Source of the DNA: Synaphobranchus kaupii
Taxonomy: Eukaryota > Chordata > Actinopteri > Anguilliformes > Synaphobranchidae
DNA: 64,000 nt
Direction: 5' to 3'
Assembly: GCA_029718625.1 (NCBI GenBank)
Contig: CM056377.1
Span: 109,714,266-109,778,265, forward strand
The notes beneath the pieces were generated by a model. That model saw only the letters and a list, made by a program, of their open reading frames with translations. It had not been told where the DNA came from and did no database searches. The position numbers and the translations under genes were made by a program. Shown one piece after another: positions 48,895 through 58,186 of the stretch (positions are counted from its first letter, which is position 1; each line of letters opens with the position of its first letter).

Positions 48895-49020
48895 TTACCA
48901 GCGTTTATTTAAACCCGCCGGGAATATGGTGTTAAATTTTCTAATCCAATGTCTTTCTGCTCTACGTCTGTCCTCTTGTGTCCAGTTTATGTTAGCTTGA
49001 AGACCCGATATTTCTAGTGC
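48895..49020 (-). pseudogene. GIY-YIG endonuclease-like C-terminal remnant
   Basis: This frame reads ...NWTQEDRRRAERHWIRKF..., then NTIFPAGLNKRW and a stop. The pattern RxxxExxWIxxLxTxxPxGLN occurs at the C-terminal end of GIY-YIG domains in Penelope-like proteins. Much of the domain, including the GIY-YIG signature, is missing between this and the RT remnant, so an internal deletion is likely. Confidence 0.5.
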
Positions 49021-49337
49021 GTCGAGTTCTGTTTGATTTTCCTGTTTGCTGTTTGGCTTAATTTTGAGTAAGTGGTGATGAGCGGAATTATTTTCCTCGC
49101 GTCCTGTTGTTTTGGGGCCAAGAAGGTTTTCCGGATCTCTCTAAGGAAGGATCTGGAATATCCCCTTGGTTTTAACGCTTTGAATAGTGTTCTGGTTGCC
49201 TCCTCAAAATCTGCAGTTTGTGTGCAGATTCTCCTGAATCTTAGAAGTTGTGATTTGATTAAGCCTCCGAATGTGTGTTTTGGGTGGAGACTGCCTTTAT
49301 GTAGGAGTGCATGTGTGTCTGCGTCCTTAAAGAACAC
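49014..49337 (-). pseudogene. Penelope-like reverse transcriptase, C-terminal fragment
   Basis: The frame contains DTHALLHKGSLHPKHTFGG, then KSQLLRFRRICTQTADFEEA and an LKPRGYSRSFL block. The order LH.xS.HPxH, then SQ..R.RRIC, then RGY is typical of the thumb and post-palm region of Penelope-like reverse transcriptases. The catalytic YxDD part would lie upstream and is not present. The frame ends in a stop at 49014. A GIY-YIG-like remnant continues in another frame. Confidence 0.65.
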
Positions 49338-49362
49338 TTTTGTGTCCAGAGTGCATCCAGAG

Positions 49363-49401
49363 AGTTAGGATTAGGGTTAGGGTTAGGGTTAGGATTAGGG
49401 T
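49363..49401 (+). repeat. Interstitial telomere-like repeats (right)
   Basis: TTAGGATTAGGGTTAGGGTT and variants, about six units, G-rich strand plus, ending abruptly at GGGTCCCATACAGG. Confidence 0.9.
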
Positions 49402-50312
49402 CCCATACAGGTGGAGATTTTTTCCAATGTTACTCTTCACCACTAGATGTCCTCTTCTTCTTCATTTCCTTTCTGCATTTACATTGCCTGCTTCTTTATT
49501 CATTGGGGCAGGTGATTTAAGTTGTGCCACTGTAGCTTGTCTAGTAAGGACGTCCCGGGTGTGCATACGTCCACTTTATATGCATTGTCTGCACCATTCT
49601 GTAAATTAGCATGCTCTGAGAATCACAGTTTCTAAAGTCCTAAATTCTGCCGCCATGCTCTGAGAATCACAGTCCTAAAGTCCTAAGTTCTGCCGTCATA
49701 CTCTGAGATTCACAGTCCTAAATGAACTACAGATTAGCGTGTCATGGTCACAGAACTCAATACACTAACAATGATAATTTGCTTGTTATTTTACATCAGG
49801 TACACTAATATAATTGGTGTGATATCCCTCTCTATGATACCCCAAAAGCTGTAATGATGTTTGTTGTTGTTGTTGTTGTTGTCATTATTGTTGTTTTTGA
49901 TATTTATTTTTATAGAATGACTTTTTTATTTTATTAGGAGACACTGTGTGTTCCCTTTTAGGTCGTATAGGTCAAAAGCACATGTCCATGCCTCAGTTTG
50001 CCTGCCCTTCCTTTTTAAGTTTCATAGGCTAACAGCACATGGCCATGCCTCATCCAGTGGGCTGTTTTTATTGAGAAAGACTGACACATACAGTGTGACT
50101 TCTGCTTTGCTTAATGTGTCCTTTTCCTAGACCTTGCCATGAATTCAATGCACTTCCAGATGGGGAAGTGCATATTTTGTAGCATGAGCAACCAAATACT
50201 AATTGTATAACAATTTATAACAAGTGAAAAAGTAGGCTACTTTATGAAGAGCACCTTCATAAAGTTTTTTTTGATGATATACCTGTATGCGTACATCCAA
50301 TGGCTTGGAATG
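49402..50312. other. Non-coding; small repeats only
   Basis: Three short repeats of ATGCTCTGAGAATCACAG / TAAAGTCCTAA type lie at 49609-49725, and (TTG)n at 49861-49882. No gene recognised. Confidence 0.5.
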
Positions 50313-50314
50313 TA

Positions 50315-50857
50315 CACTGCCTGGCCAAAAAAAAAGTTGCGGTTGCACCCGTCATGCATAGTGCCCACTGTACAAACCTCTGGAGGCAGTGTTATGATCT
50401 GGGGTTGCTTCAATTGGTCAGGTCTAGGCTCAGCAACGTTATGCAGCAATAAAATGAAGTCAGCTGAGTACCTGAATGCACTGAATGACCAGGTTATCCC
50501 ATCAATGGGCATATTCCAGGACGACAATGCCAAGATTCATAGGGCTCAAATTGTGAAAGAGTGGTTCAGGGAACATGAGGAATCATTTTCACACATGAAT
50601 TGGCCACCAGAGTCCTGACCTTAACCCCATTGAAAGTCTTTGGGATGTGCTGGGGAAGACTTTACATAGTGGTTCGACTCTCCCGTCGTCAATACAAGAT
50701 TTCGGCCAAAAATGAATGCAACTCTGGATGGAAATAAATGTTGTGACGTTGCATAAGGTTGTCAAAACAATGCCACGACGAATGCGCGCCGTAATCAAAG
50801 CTAAAGGTGGTCCAACAAAATATTACAGTGTGCGACTTTTTTTTTGGCCAGGCAGTG
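50315..50857 (+). mobile_element. Tc1-like deletion derivative, second copy
   Basis: The termini CACTGCCTGGCCAAAAAAAA are inverted and flanked by TA (50313-50314, 50858-50859). At 543 bp it has the same internal deletion as the element at 3028-5487 and lies in the opposite orientation. It contains the C-terminal half of the transposase gene. Confidence 0.92.
50343..50797 (+). pseudogene. Tc1 transposase, C-terminal half
   Basis: It carries [16 protein letters not shown], then [17 protein letters not shown] (second catalytic Asp) and [13 protein letters not shown] frameshift and stop follow immediately before [11 protein letters not shown], which holds the catalytic Glu. Another stop follows near 50714. 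The DNA-binding N-terminus and first catalytic Asp are deleted. Confidence 0.9.
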
Positions 50858-50859
50858 TA

Positions 50860-51354
50860 TAAATGCCAATAAGTGTTCGACATTAATCTGTTTGAGGAAC
50901 ACGATTTTCAGTTGATTGAGTCAGAGTAACTTAAGAGTATCTGCTTTCAACATCCAGCATCAAAAACCCTCTCTCTAACAAGTGAAGGCATGTCATGGCA
51001 TGGGCTGGATTTTATGATTAGTTCTCAAGAATAAAGTTCATTTTTAATTAAAAGGCCTCCGGTGATGCAAACTGGATATGACAGAATCATTCCCATTAGA
51101 AATGTGGACAATTATGTAATTGGTAAAATGAATAAATATAAATAAAATGGAGTACTTTCGTGAACCCATTCGAAAAATAACAGCTTACATTTTATAAGCT
51201 TCCCCAATTGAAATGGGACACATGCCTTCAGCAACCAAGCTGTCTCTGTTTTTTAAGACTTAACTGTCTAGGTTATTACAAAGGCCATGGCAATCATTCA
51301 TTGTGGTGGTCTGAGAGTAATGTAATTCCTACCAACAGCTTACTGTATATTACA
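50860..51354. other. Non-coding, no recognisable feature
   Basis: Nothing recognised between the Tc1 derivative and the nested element. Confidence 0.45.
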
Positions 51355-51502
51355 TACACCGATCAGCCACAACATTAAAACCACTGAAAGGTGAAGTGAA
51401 TAAGATTGATTATCTCATTGTTATTTTGGTTCTATACTCTAGCATTTTGAGTGTGAAAGGATCCAATGACAATGAGGTTGAAGTGCAGACTGTCTGCCTT
51501 AA

Positions 51503-53129
51503 TTTGAGGGTATTTTCATCCATATCGGATGAAACGTTAAGAAATTATAGAACCTTTTGTACATAGTCCCCCCCCATTTTTGGGCATCAAAAAATATTGG
51601 ACAGTTTAAGATAATGTAGAATAAAGTAATCATTTTTAATATTTGGTCGCATATCCTTTGCATGTCATGACTTCTTGATGTGTGTGATCCAACAATATCG
51701 AAAGACTCTTGATATCTTATTTTCTGGTACTCCCACAAGTGATACTATAACCTCTCTGCATTTGAATGGATCTCTATGGGAATTGGGGGGGTGGGACTAA
51801 ATTTAACTGTAAATTACACTGGAACAGTATGGAACACATGGTTATCACTCTGCTGCCAGAAATACAGTAGATATGGATGGATAACTTGAAGGGTTTCTTC
51901 TCTTGACTTTTTTCCATAGAGTTCAATAGGAAAATGTGTCAGGAGAAACAACCCGTAAAGTGATCCATCCATATCTACTGCATATCTGGCAGCAGAGTGA
52001 TGCTTTGAAACTTGTTTCATACCTCAGCCCCTTGATGACTTACACCCATTTTACCAACCATGTATTCCATACTGTTCCAGCATAATTTACAGCTAAATCT
52101 AGTCCCACCCCCCAATTCCCATAAAGATCCATTCAAATGCAGAGACGTTATAGTATCGCTTGTAAGAGTACCACAAAATAAGATATCAAGAGTCTTTTGA
52201 TGTTGTTGGGTCACAGACATCAGGAAGTCATGGCATGCAAAACATATTGTCATGGTTTTTGGCAGCCTCTGTTTATTTCTGCGGTCGTTCTTTTCTTTGG
52301 CGGCATCGAGGCACTCTATCTGATTTTTCGTCTTCCATTCTGGTATTTTGATCTCGCCTGGCTATTATTACTCGCACCTGTTTTGGGTTTCCTGCCGGCT
52401 TTATAAAGCTATATATTTCCTCTTTCCGGTGCTTCGATATTGTCTTTGCTATTTGACATCGAAGTCGGTAAGGTATAGGAACTCTGTCAATACATTTCTG
52501 GTTGTTTCAAATAAGAAACGTAACAAGTCCAGTTAGAGTTAGGATAAAGATTGGTTTAGTCTTTTCTTTCCTATCTGTCTCTTTATCCTTATACTCCTCT
52601 ACCTGTTACCTTTTTATTCAGCTCTTTCGCACCTAGAGCTTAGGTGACAGGTTCCATTTTCATTTTTGTTTCTCTCGCTCATTTACACAGGCTTTTTTTT
52701 TCTTTCTCTGACCTCCTGTTAATGCTCTTGTGTGAGAGCGTGAGGTTCTTTTGTTGTTTTATTACTTCCTATTTTCCAGTTCACCCTCTTTTGGGGTTGT
52801 TTTTGATTTGGCTTATGCTGGGAGGTTTTCATTTCCATTTTTTCGTTTATTGCTTTCCTGGTGCGGATCTGTCCGCTTTAGTGGTGTATATTACAATATA
52901 CACTTTTAGATTCCTTGGCTGTCACGCTTGGTTCTCCGAACCTTACACTGCCCCTTACAGATACAGTTTGTGACCAAATATGAAAAATTGAAAGATGAAA
53001 GATTACTTTATTCTACATTATGTTAAACTGTCCAATATTGTTTGATGTCCAAAAATGGGGGGGGACTATGAACAAAAGGTTCTATAATTTCTAAACGGTT
53101 CATCCAATATGGATGAAAATACCCTCAAA
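51503..53129. repeat. Long palindrome A (foldback element, copy F3)
   Basis: Without the LTR it is about 900 bp with two imperfectly complementary arms of roughly 430 bp around a 28-bp loop (CCATAGAGTTCAATAGGAAA). Matching arm pairs include TTTGAGGGTATTTTCATCC, the G/C-rich GGGGGGGTGGGAC block, and GATATGGATGGAT with ATCCATCCATATC. TTAA flanks both ends (51499-51502, 53130-53133), suggesting a TTAA-targeting element, although AT-rich context could produce this. No protein is encoded. Confidence 0.88.
52248..52959 (+). mobile_element. Solo LTR, 712 bp, inside palindrome A
   Basis: It starts TGTCATGGTTTTTGG and ends CCCCTTACA. A TATA-like box (CTTTATAAAGC, 52399-52409) lies downstream of GCACCTGTTTTG and upstream of CCGGTGCTTCGA. 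The empty site in copy F1 reads GGATATGCGACC. The flanks CATAT (52243-52247) and GATAC (52960-52964) each differ from GATAT by one base, so a 5-bp duplication of GATAT explains both. It shares ordered blocks with the LTR at 14213-15141. Confidence 0.82.
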
Positions 53130-53137
53130 TTAAAGGG

Positions 53138-53774
53138 TTAGTTCGGACTTTTGGATATAATGTCTCATTTAAGACTTACCCATGATGTTGTTGATTGATG
53201 GAGACCATTTTCAGCTGATTCCATGCAGTCCTTCTTGTGGACATACACAGGTTGCTAATGCTAGCACAACTATATGGTAACCGGTAGCATCCACTACCAA
53301 ACACACTTAAACACTCCACAGTGCACCCTAAGCAAATAAAATACGACGACAGTCTATCGGGGTTAATTTGAGTGTTTATGCCATCATTTTTTAATTCAAA
53401 CTATCGTTAAATCCTTTACTTTATGCTGACCTATATTTTCTGTGGAAGTAGAATATATGGAGAAGTACGGTGGCGGAGCGATACTTTACGTTACCTACGA
53501 ATGTAGTGCCAGCACTGGTCGACTACAACAACAAAGAAGAGCAACAAGTTGCAATGGCCACGTTCGCTCCGCCGCCGTACTTCCACAGAGAATATAGGTC
53601 AGCACAAAGTAAAGGATTCAACGATAGTTTGACTTAGAAAATTATGGTATAAACACTCAAATTAACCCCGATAGACTGTTGTCGTATTTTATATGCTTTG
53701 GGTGCACTGTGGAGTGTTTAAGTGCATTTGGTAGTGGATGCTACCGGTTACCATAGAGTTGCGCTAGCATTAGC
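53138..53774. repeat. Long palindrome B
   Basis: Arms of about 200 bp (53252-53456 and 53573-53774) pair through GCTAATGCTAGC, GGTAGCATCCACTACCAAA, ATCGGGGTTAATTTGAGTG and GCTGACCTATATTTTCT. Inside the loop GTACGGTGGCGGAGCG pairs with CGCTCCGCCGCCGTAC. The left side begins GGGTTAGTTCGGACTTTTGG, a terminus known from fish MITEs. The matching right terminus is missing, so the element is truncated. Confidence 0.85.
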
Positions 53775-53871
53775 CAAAAAGTGCTAGAGTACAGAACCAA
53801 AATAACAACGAGAAAATCAATGTTATTCACTTCACCTGTCAGTGGTTTTAATGTTGTGGCTGATCGGTGTA

Positions 53872-55002
53872 TATTACTGTCTTGGAAATGAAGACTGTAA
53901 TGGGTTATATTCTTATTTCAGTGAGTGTTTCTCCTGTAAGATGTTGCATCTGGTAAGTGCTTTATGATCATATCTTGTAATTTTACTTTTTTTCCCTTCT
54001 AAATCAGAACCCTTCATGTAAGAAAAGTATGTTGCTACTGTGTTTTGTTGGAACCAAACTATTATTTTATCACGTTTACAGTCAATGCTTTCAGTTAAAA
54101 ACCCGCTCTTGTACATGATCATTTTAAGCCTATGGCTCACAGGGACGTGATAGACTGACACACAGGTTATGCTGAACACAGTTTCTGAGGATGGATGTTT
54201 TTAAATAACCTGAAAAAGGCATAGAAAGACTATAATGTTTATAGACTATAATTTTATACAGGCTCCAGTTTAAACATTTTTAATAATGTGAAATTGTGCC
54301 ACGGGGTTGTCATATTTGTTTTTTTATTTATTTGTTTAGTCTTGAATGGCATAAATATGAATGAGAGATTTTATGAAGAACATAAATTTAACATTGGAGC
54401 CAAATGAATGCAAGGAGTGAGCATATAACCATAACAGTTGGCAAGAAACTGAGTTTCAGCCCCCATTTCAAGCAACCATACCCGTGCATGGTCCTGACAG
54501 AAGGGCATTCTGGCAAGTCTGGTGTGACCAAGAATCTAGACCTTATTTTAAAACATCAGTCTTCCATCTATTTACATTTAAATAACTACATTTTCTTGCA
54601 TCAGCAAGGGGCTCATTTGTGAGCAAGTTGATTCCTCACAAATAGGGCGAGAGCCTTCAGAGGTAATAAATATAACCAAGTGGAAATAAACAAAAAGAGT
54701 GTAATCATTTATATTTATTAAACTTTTAGTGTGAAAACTGTGAACCTTGTGAAAATATGAATCTATATATTAGTGGAACATTGTCTTTGTGTACATGTGT
54801 TTATTATCCCTTCTAATAATTATGTTTGTCCTAATGCATTTATATTATTTGGGAGACACAAAATGGGCATTTTGGGCAAATTCCGTGATTAGTTCCCTGG
54901 TGCCAAATGGTTGCATGATCAATCTCCAGCAAATCGCGTGAGCAAGTCAATGGACAGTTGTTGTTCTACATCAGAATGGTATTTTTCACCATAACACATA
55001 AT
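53872..55002. other. Non-coding, no recognisable feature
   Basis: AT-rich. Nothing recognised. Confidence 0.45.
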
Positions 55003-55975
55003 GGGCTCTATTTTAATAAACCAAACGCAATGGTTAACGCAAGAGTAATCGCTTGGCGGTATCGCTCTGAGGGCGTGTCGGCGAGAAATTTGGTAATTTC
55101 ATGACGGCAATCTTGGCGCACCTTATGGCGGTATTGCTAAAAGGCTGGGTTTAAACGTCAAAGGTGTGTCTCTATGGTAGCCAATCAAATTGTTGTTCTC
55201 ATGCTTTAAAACGCAATCGCGTTGGAACGCAATCGCTCCATGCAATTTCATAATGAGCAACCCAAACGCACTGGACCGTCAACGACAAGATTTTCCGCAC
55301 AGGAATCAGACATACTTGCAACAGAAGTACAGGCTAGGACTGTAGTAATTTATGGATCACAATCCACACCACCTCGTCTCCCAGAAGTTCGGAAGGCACG
55401 GGAGGAGGTGACGAATGCATTCATTAGCCTACATTAGGTGATGTAGGCATAATTATGATTCAAATGGTAGGCTTATGATTCAACTGTGTCAATGTGTAAT
55501 TTATATATTATAGGCTAGTGGCCTACATGATCGCAAGTTTCTTGTAAGCTGTCCTGTTTTATTCTAGTAGTTTAAATTAAAATTAATTAATTAATAATAA
55601 TTATAGGCTATTTGTTCATTAAATGGAAGTGTAATGTTGGCATCACCTATAGACACTACATAGAACTACATGACGAATAAGTTACCAAATTGCCAGAGTC
55701 TATTGCGTTTCCGCTAAGAGGTGGTTCCAGCTGATCATAACGCAATGGGTTTTCGTTGGTTCAAATTGTCACTGAGCCGAAAGTATTTTAGAACACGCCC
55801 CCGACAGCGCCACCCATCCCACTGCAGCGCAACCGAAAGGATGTTATGTTGAGAATTTGTTGATCCTAGCGGTATTGCTGAGAAACGCCATAGCGCCAGT
55901 TTTAAGACGTTGATGCTGTCAACAAGTTTGCGTTTGACTATACCGTCCCCTTGCGCTGGTTTGAAAATAGAGCCC
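55003..55975. mobile_element. PIF/Harbinger element, copy 2 (keeps Myb-like ORF start)
   Basis: It has the same GGGCTCTATTTT inverted termini as copy 1, with AAT flanking both sides (55000-55002, 55976-55978), again a 3-bp duplication. Left 55003-55211 and right 55423-55975 correspond to copy 1 with only a few differences per 100 bp by eye. The 211-bp middle is unique to this copy and encodes the N-terminal part of a Myb/SANT-like protein. Confidence 0.93.
55222..55437 (+). pseudogene. Harbinger Myb/SANT-like DNA-binding protein, N-terminal part
   Basis: The frame begins MERNRSMQFHNEQPKRTGP and continues TTRFSAQESDILATEVQARTV, IYGS and KAREEVTNAF. The spacing RFSxxExxxLxxEVxxRxxxIyGS is that of the first helices of Myb/SANT-like domains in Harbinger accessory proteins and NAIF1-type proteins. 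Harbinger transposition needs such a partner, which binds subterminal sites and brings the transposase to DNA. The frame is cut by the internal deletion: the last codons fall in the right non-coding part, so most of the protein is lost. Confidence 0.72.
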
Positions 55976-55978
55976 AAT

Positions 55979-57339
55979 ATGTGAAGTAGTTTGATCAAGA
56001 TTTTTTTCTATTTTATTTTGACCAAGTGTATGCTTCTCTATGCTTGTGGTTAAACAAAGGTTAAATAAAAAAATAAAATAAAAATAACACAAAGGTAAGT
56101 TTAGAGAAAGGAGGTATTAGTTGGTAAAAATCTCATTTAATCCATGTTAGCTTCCAAGATCCTGTGCTTGTTTTTTCTTGAAAACTACCATTTCACACAA
56201 CAGCCAGGCATTACTGCATACAAAAAACTATGCATATTGTTAAACTGACACACTTTTCTGTTTTACCCAAAGTAAAACAGAAGGTCCGTGTCACACTTGG
56301 GCATTATACTGGGCTGTCTCAAATATAAAAGGAGGAAATGAAACCTGGCAGGTACATTCTGCCACTCACCAAAATAGGTAGGGAAATTGAGTCTTCTTTA
56401 ACTTTCTTCAGTTAAAGAGATAAATGGCTTTATTATTCAAATGTGGAAACTATTATGTTTTTCTATTTTATTCACTGAATTTCTATTCATTGTATTAAAC
56501 AATGACTGTCAGGAAGCAGGGCCCAACTGTTACCGCTATACTGTGTTTTATAATATAACTTTCAAATGTTTATTTGGAAGAGCTCCAGCTGTAATGGACG
56601 GGCAGATATGGGCAGATTTCATACACTGCTAGGACAGTCCCTCCAGCTGAATCTGGTAAGATACCAGAAAGCATTAGCAGTGGGAAAAAAAAAAAGTGTT
56701 ACTGTAAAGAGGCTTGGAAAAATCACAATATTTAGAAAAGCACTGTAAAACAGGCCAGATTTATGCATAGTACACAGTATGTGAGAGTAAACAATCAGAT
56801 GGCAGTCGATAGACGTGACAAACGGAACAAATTAAAACAGCTCAGCTTTATGTGAGGCATGAGTGGGAGAAAGACATACATGATCGGTATGGAAGAGCAA
56901 AAGACTCAGAGGTTCTTGTCAGAAAGCAGTTAATTTCACAACTGCTGATCCACTTATGCATCAAGTAGAGACACTTAACAGGAATAATCTCTATCTGCCG
57001 TCTTGAAGATAAATACAAGATATAAAAAGTTCTATGTGTATCTCAAATGACAACAGATATACGGCTACAAGGTGAAGGATGATTTATCTCCCTTTCCAGA
57101 AGTCCTTAAACAGAAATATTTGCATTTTGTTTCTACTTAAATGTAATGCACCAAGGAAACAGTATCACTATTCAAGAGACGGCAACAATTGTCATAATAA
57201 TGTCCAGTAATAAATCAAGATTATATTTAATGCAGCCTTGATACAATCACATAGTACAGGTATTGTTTTAGTAATATAAAATAAATCAAATAAACAACAT
57301 ACACAGACAGTAGAATTGCAACAAATTTCTGTTACACAC
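55979..57339. other. Non-coding, no recognisable feature
   Basis: AT-rich 3' side of the receptor locus. Nothing recognised. Confidence 0.45.
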
Positions 57340-57841
57340 TGACACATGTAGGAAATATAAAGGTTTCTGTATGAATGATCAATCAATATATCAATAAAAA
57401 TGTATTTGTGATTTGTACATTTTGCCATTCCATTGTCACAATGCACATGACAGGGAGTAAAAAAAAATTAAAACCCAGTTGGGAAAAATTGGAAATGTGT
57501 TCTCTGATCCAAAATGAATAATTATCTTTTACTCAGAAAGAATACTAGAAAGTAATGGTTCAATGCAAAGAATAACCAGCAAAAGACTACATATCCTGAA
57601 GTTCCCCCTGGGAAAAATAAAGTTATCTATCCTATTCTATTCTATTCTACAAGAGGTCAGACTGAGTGTTTGAACAGAAAACCCAGAATTGTGGGTAACC
57701 ACTTACATTACTCATCTTCCCACTGTACAAATAAAGGGTGGTACCTGGTGACTGGAAGCTTAGTCACAACATTACACTCTGAAACATAAAATATTAGAGA
57801 GATGGAAGCACACATTTCCTAAATTGTTCAATCCTATTTAA
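57340..57841 (+). repeat. Direct duplication flanking the receptor gene, copy A
   Basis: It starts TGACACATGTAGGAAATATA and ends near AATTGTTCAATCCTATTTAA. It matches 60292-60655 almost base for base in the same orientation, except for an extra 135 bp at 57541-57675. Confidence 0.93.
57541..57675 (+). mobile_element. Possible retroposon tail inside duplication copy A
   Basis: This stretch is absent from copy B. It contains GTTCCCCCTGGGAAAAATAA followed by AGTTATCTATCC and (TATTC)n. A CCCC.GGG..AATAAAGT.TATCTATC ending is frequent at the 3' ends of fish LINEs and SINEs. CAGAAA lies at both borders, so loss from copy B at microhomology is equally possible. Confidence 0.5.
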
Positions 57842-58186
57842 GATAATATGTGCTAAATAAAAATTAGCTAAGCAAAATAAGTTCATGATTAAGCTGGTAT
57901 GTTACAGTAATAAAAGCCCTTGCTTTCGTGTACGTGTTTGTGTATTTCAATGTATCTATTTCAACATGATTTGATCATTTTGCTATTAAGCCTCCAGTTT
58001 TAATGCATGCAGTGCCTGAAAGTTTCTACAGTTTACCAAAACATTCAGCATGTTTTACTTTACATTATTATACAAATCCTGTTTTCATCAATTGCACTCT
58101 TAAGACTCTTTAACTATGCAATCAGAACACATTCTTCAGGCATCAACACATTCATTTTATCCCTGAAACACAAAGTTACATCATGT

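Larger units (their letters stand above)
48773..49362 (-). mobile_element. Penelope-like element fragment between telomere-like repeats
   Basis: On the minus strand the segment encodes the C-terminal end of a reverse transcriptase, then, in another frame, a stretch resembling the end of a GIY-YIG endonuclease, then a 3' untranslated part. Both edges abut TTAGGG-type repeats (48731-48772 and 49363-49401). Loss of everything upstream fits 5' truncation during target-primed reverse transcription. Assignment is from motifs only. Confidence 0.62.
51357..53869. mobile_element. Tc1-like element ends enclosing two palindromes and an LTR
   Basis: Inverted repeats of about 93 bp (51357-51449 and 53776-53869) begin CACCGATCAGCCACAACATT and are flanked by TA at 51355-51356 and 53870-53871. 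This terminus is typical of a widespread fish Tc1 family. No transposase remains. The interior is palindrome A (51503-53129), an LTR inside its right arm (52248-52959), and palindrome B (about 53138-53774). Confidence 0.85.
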
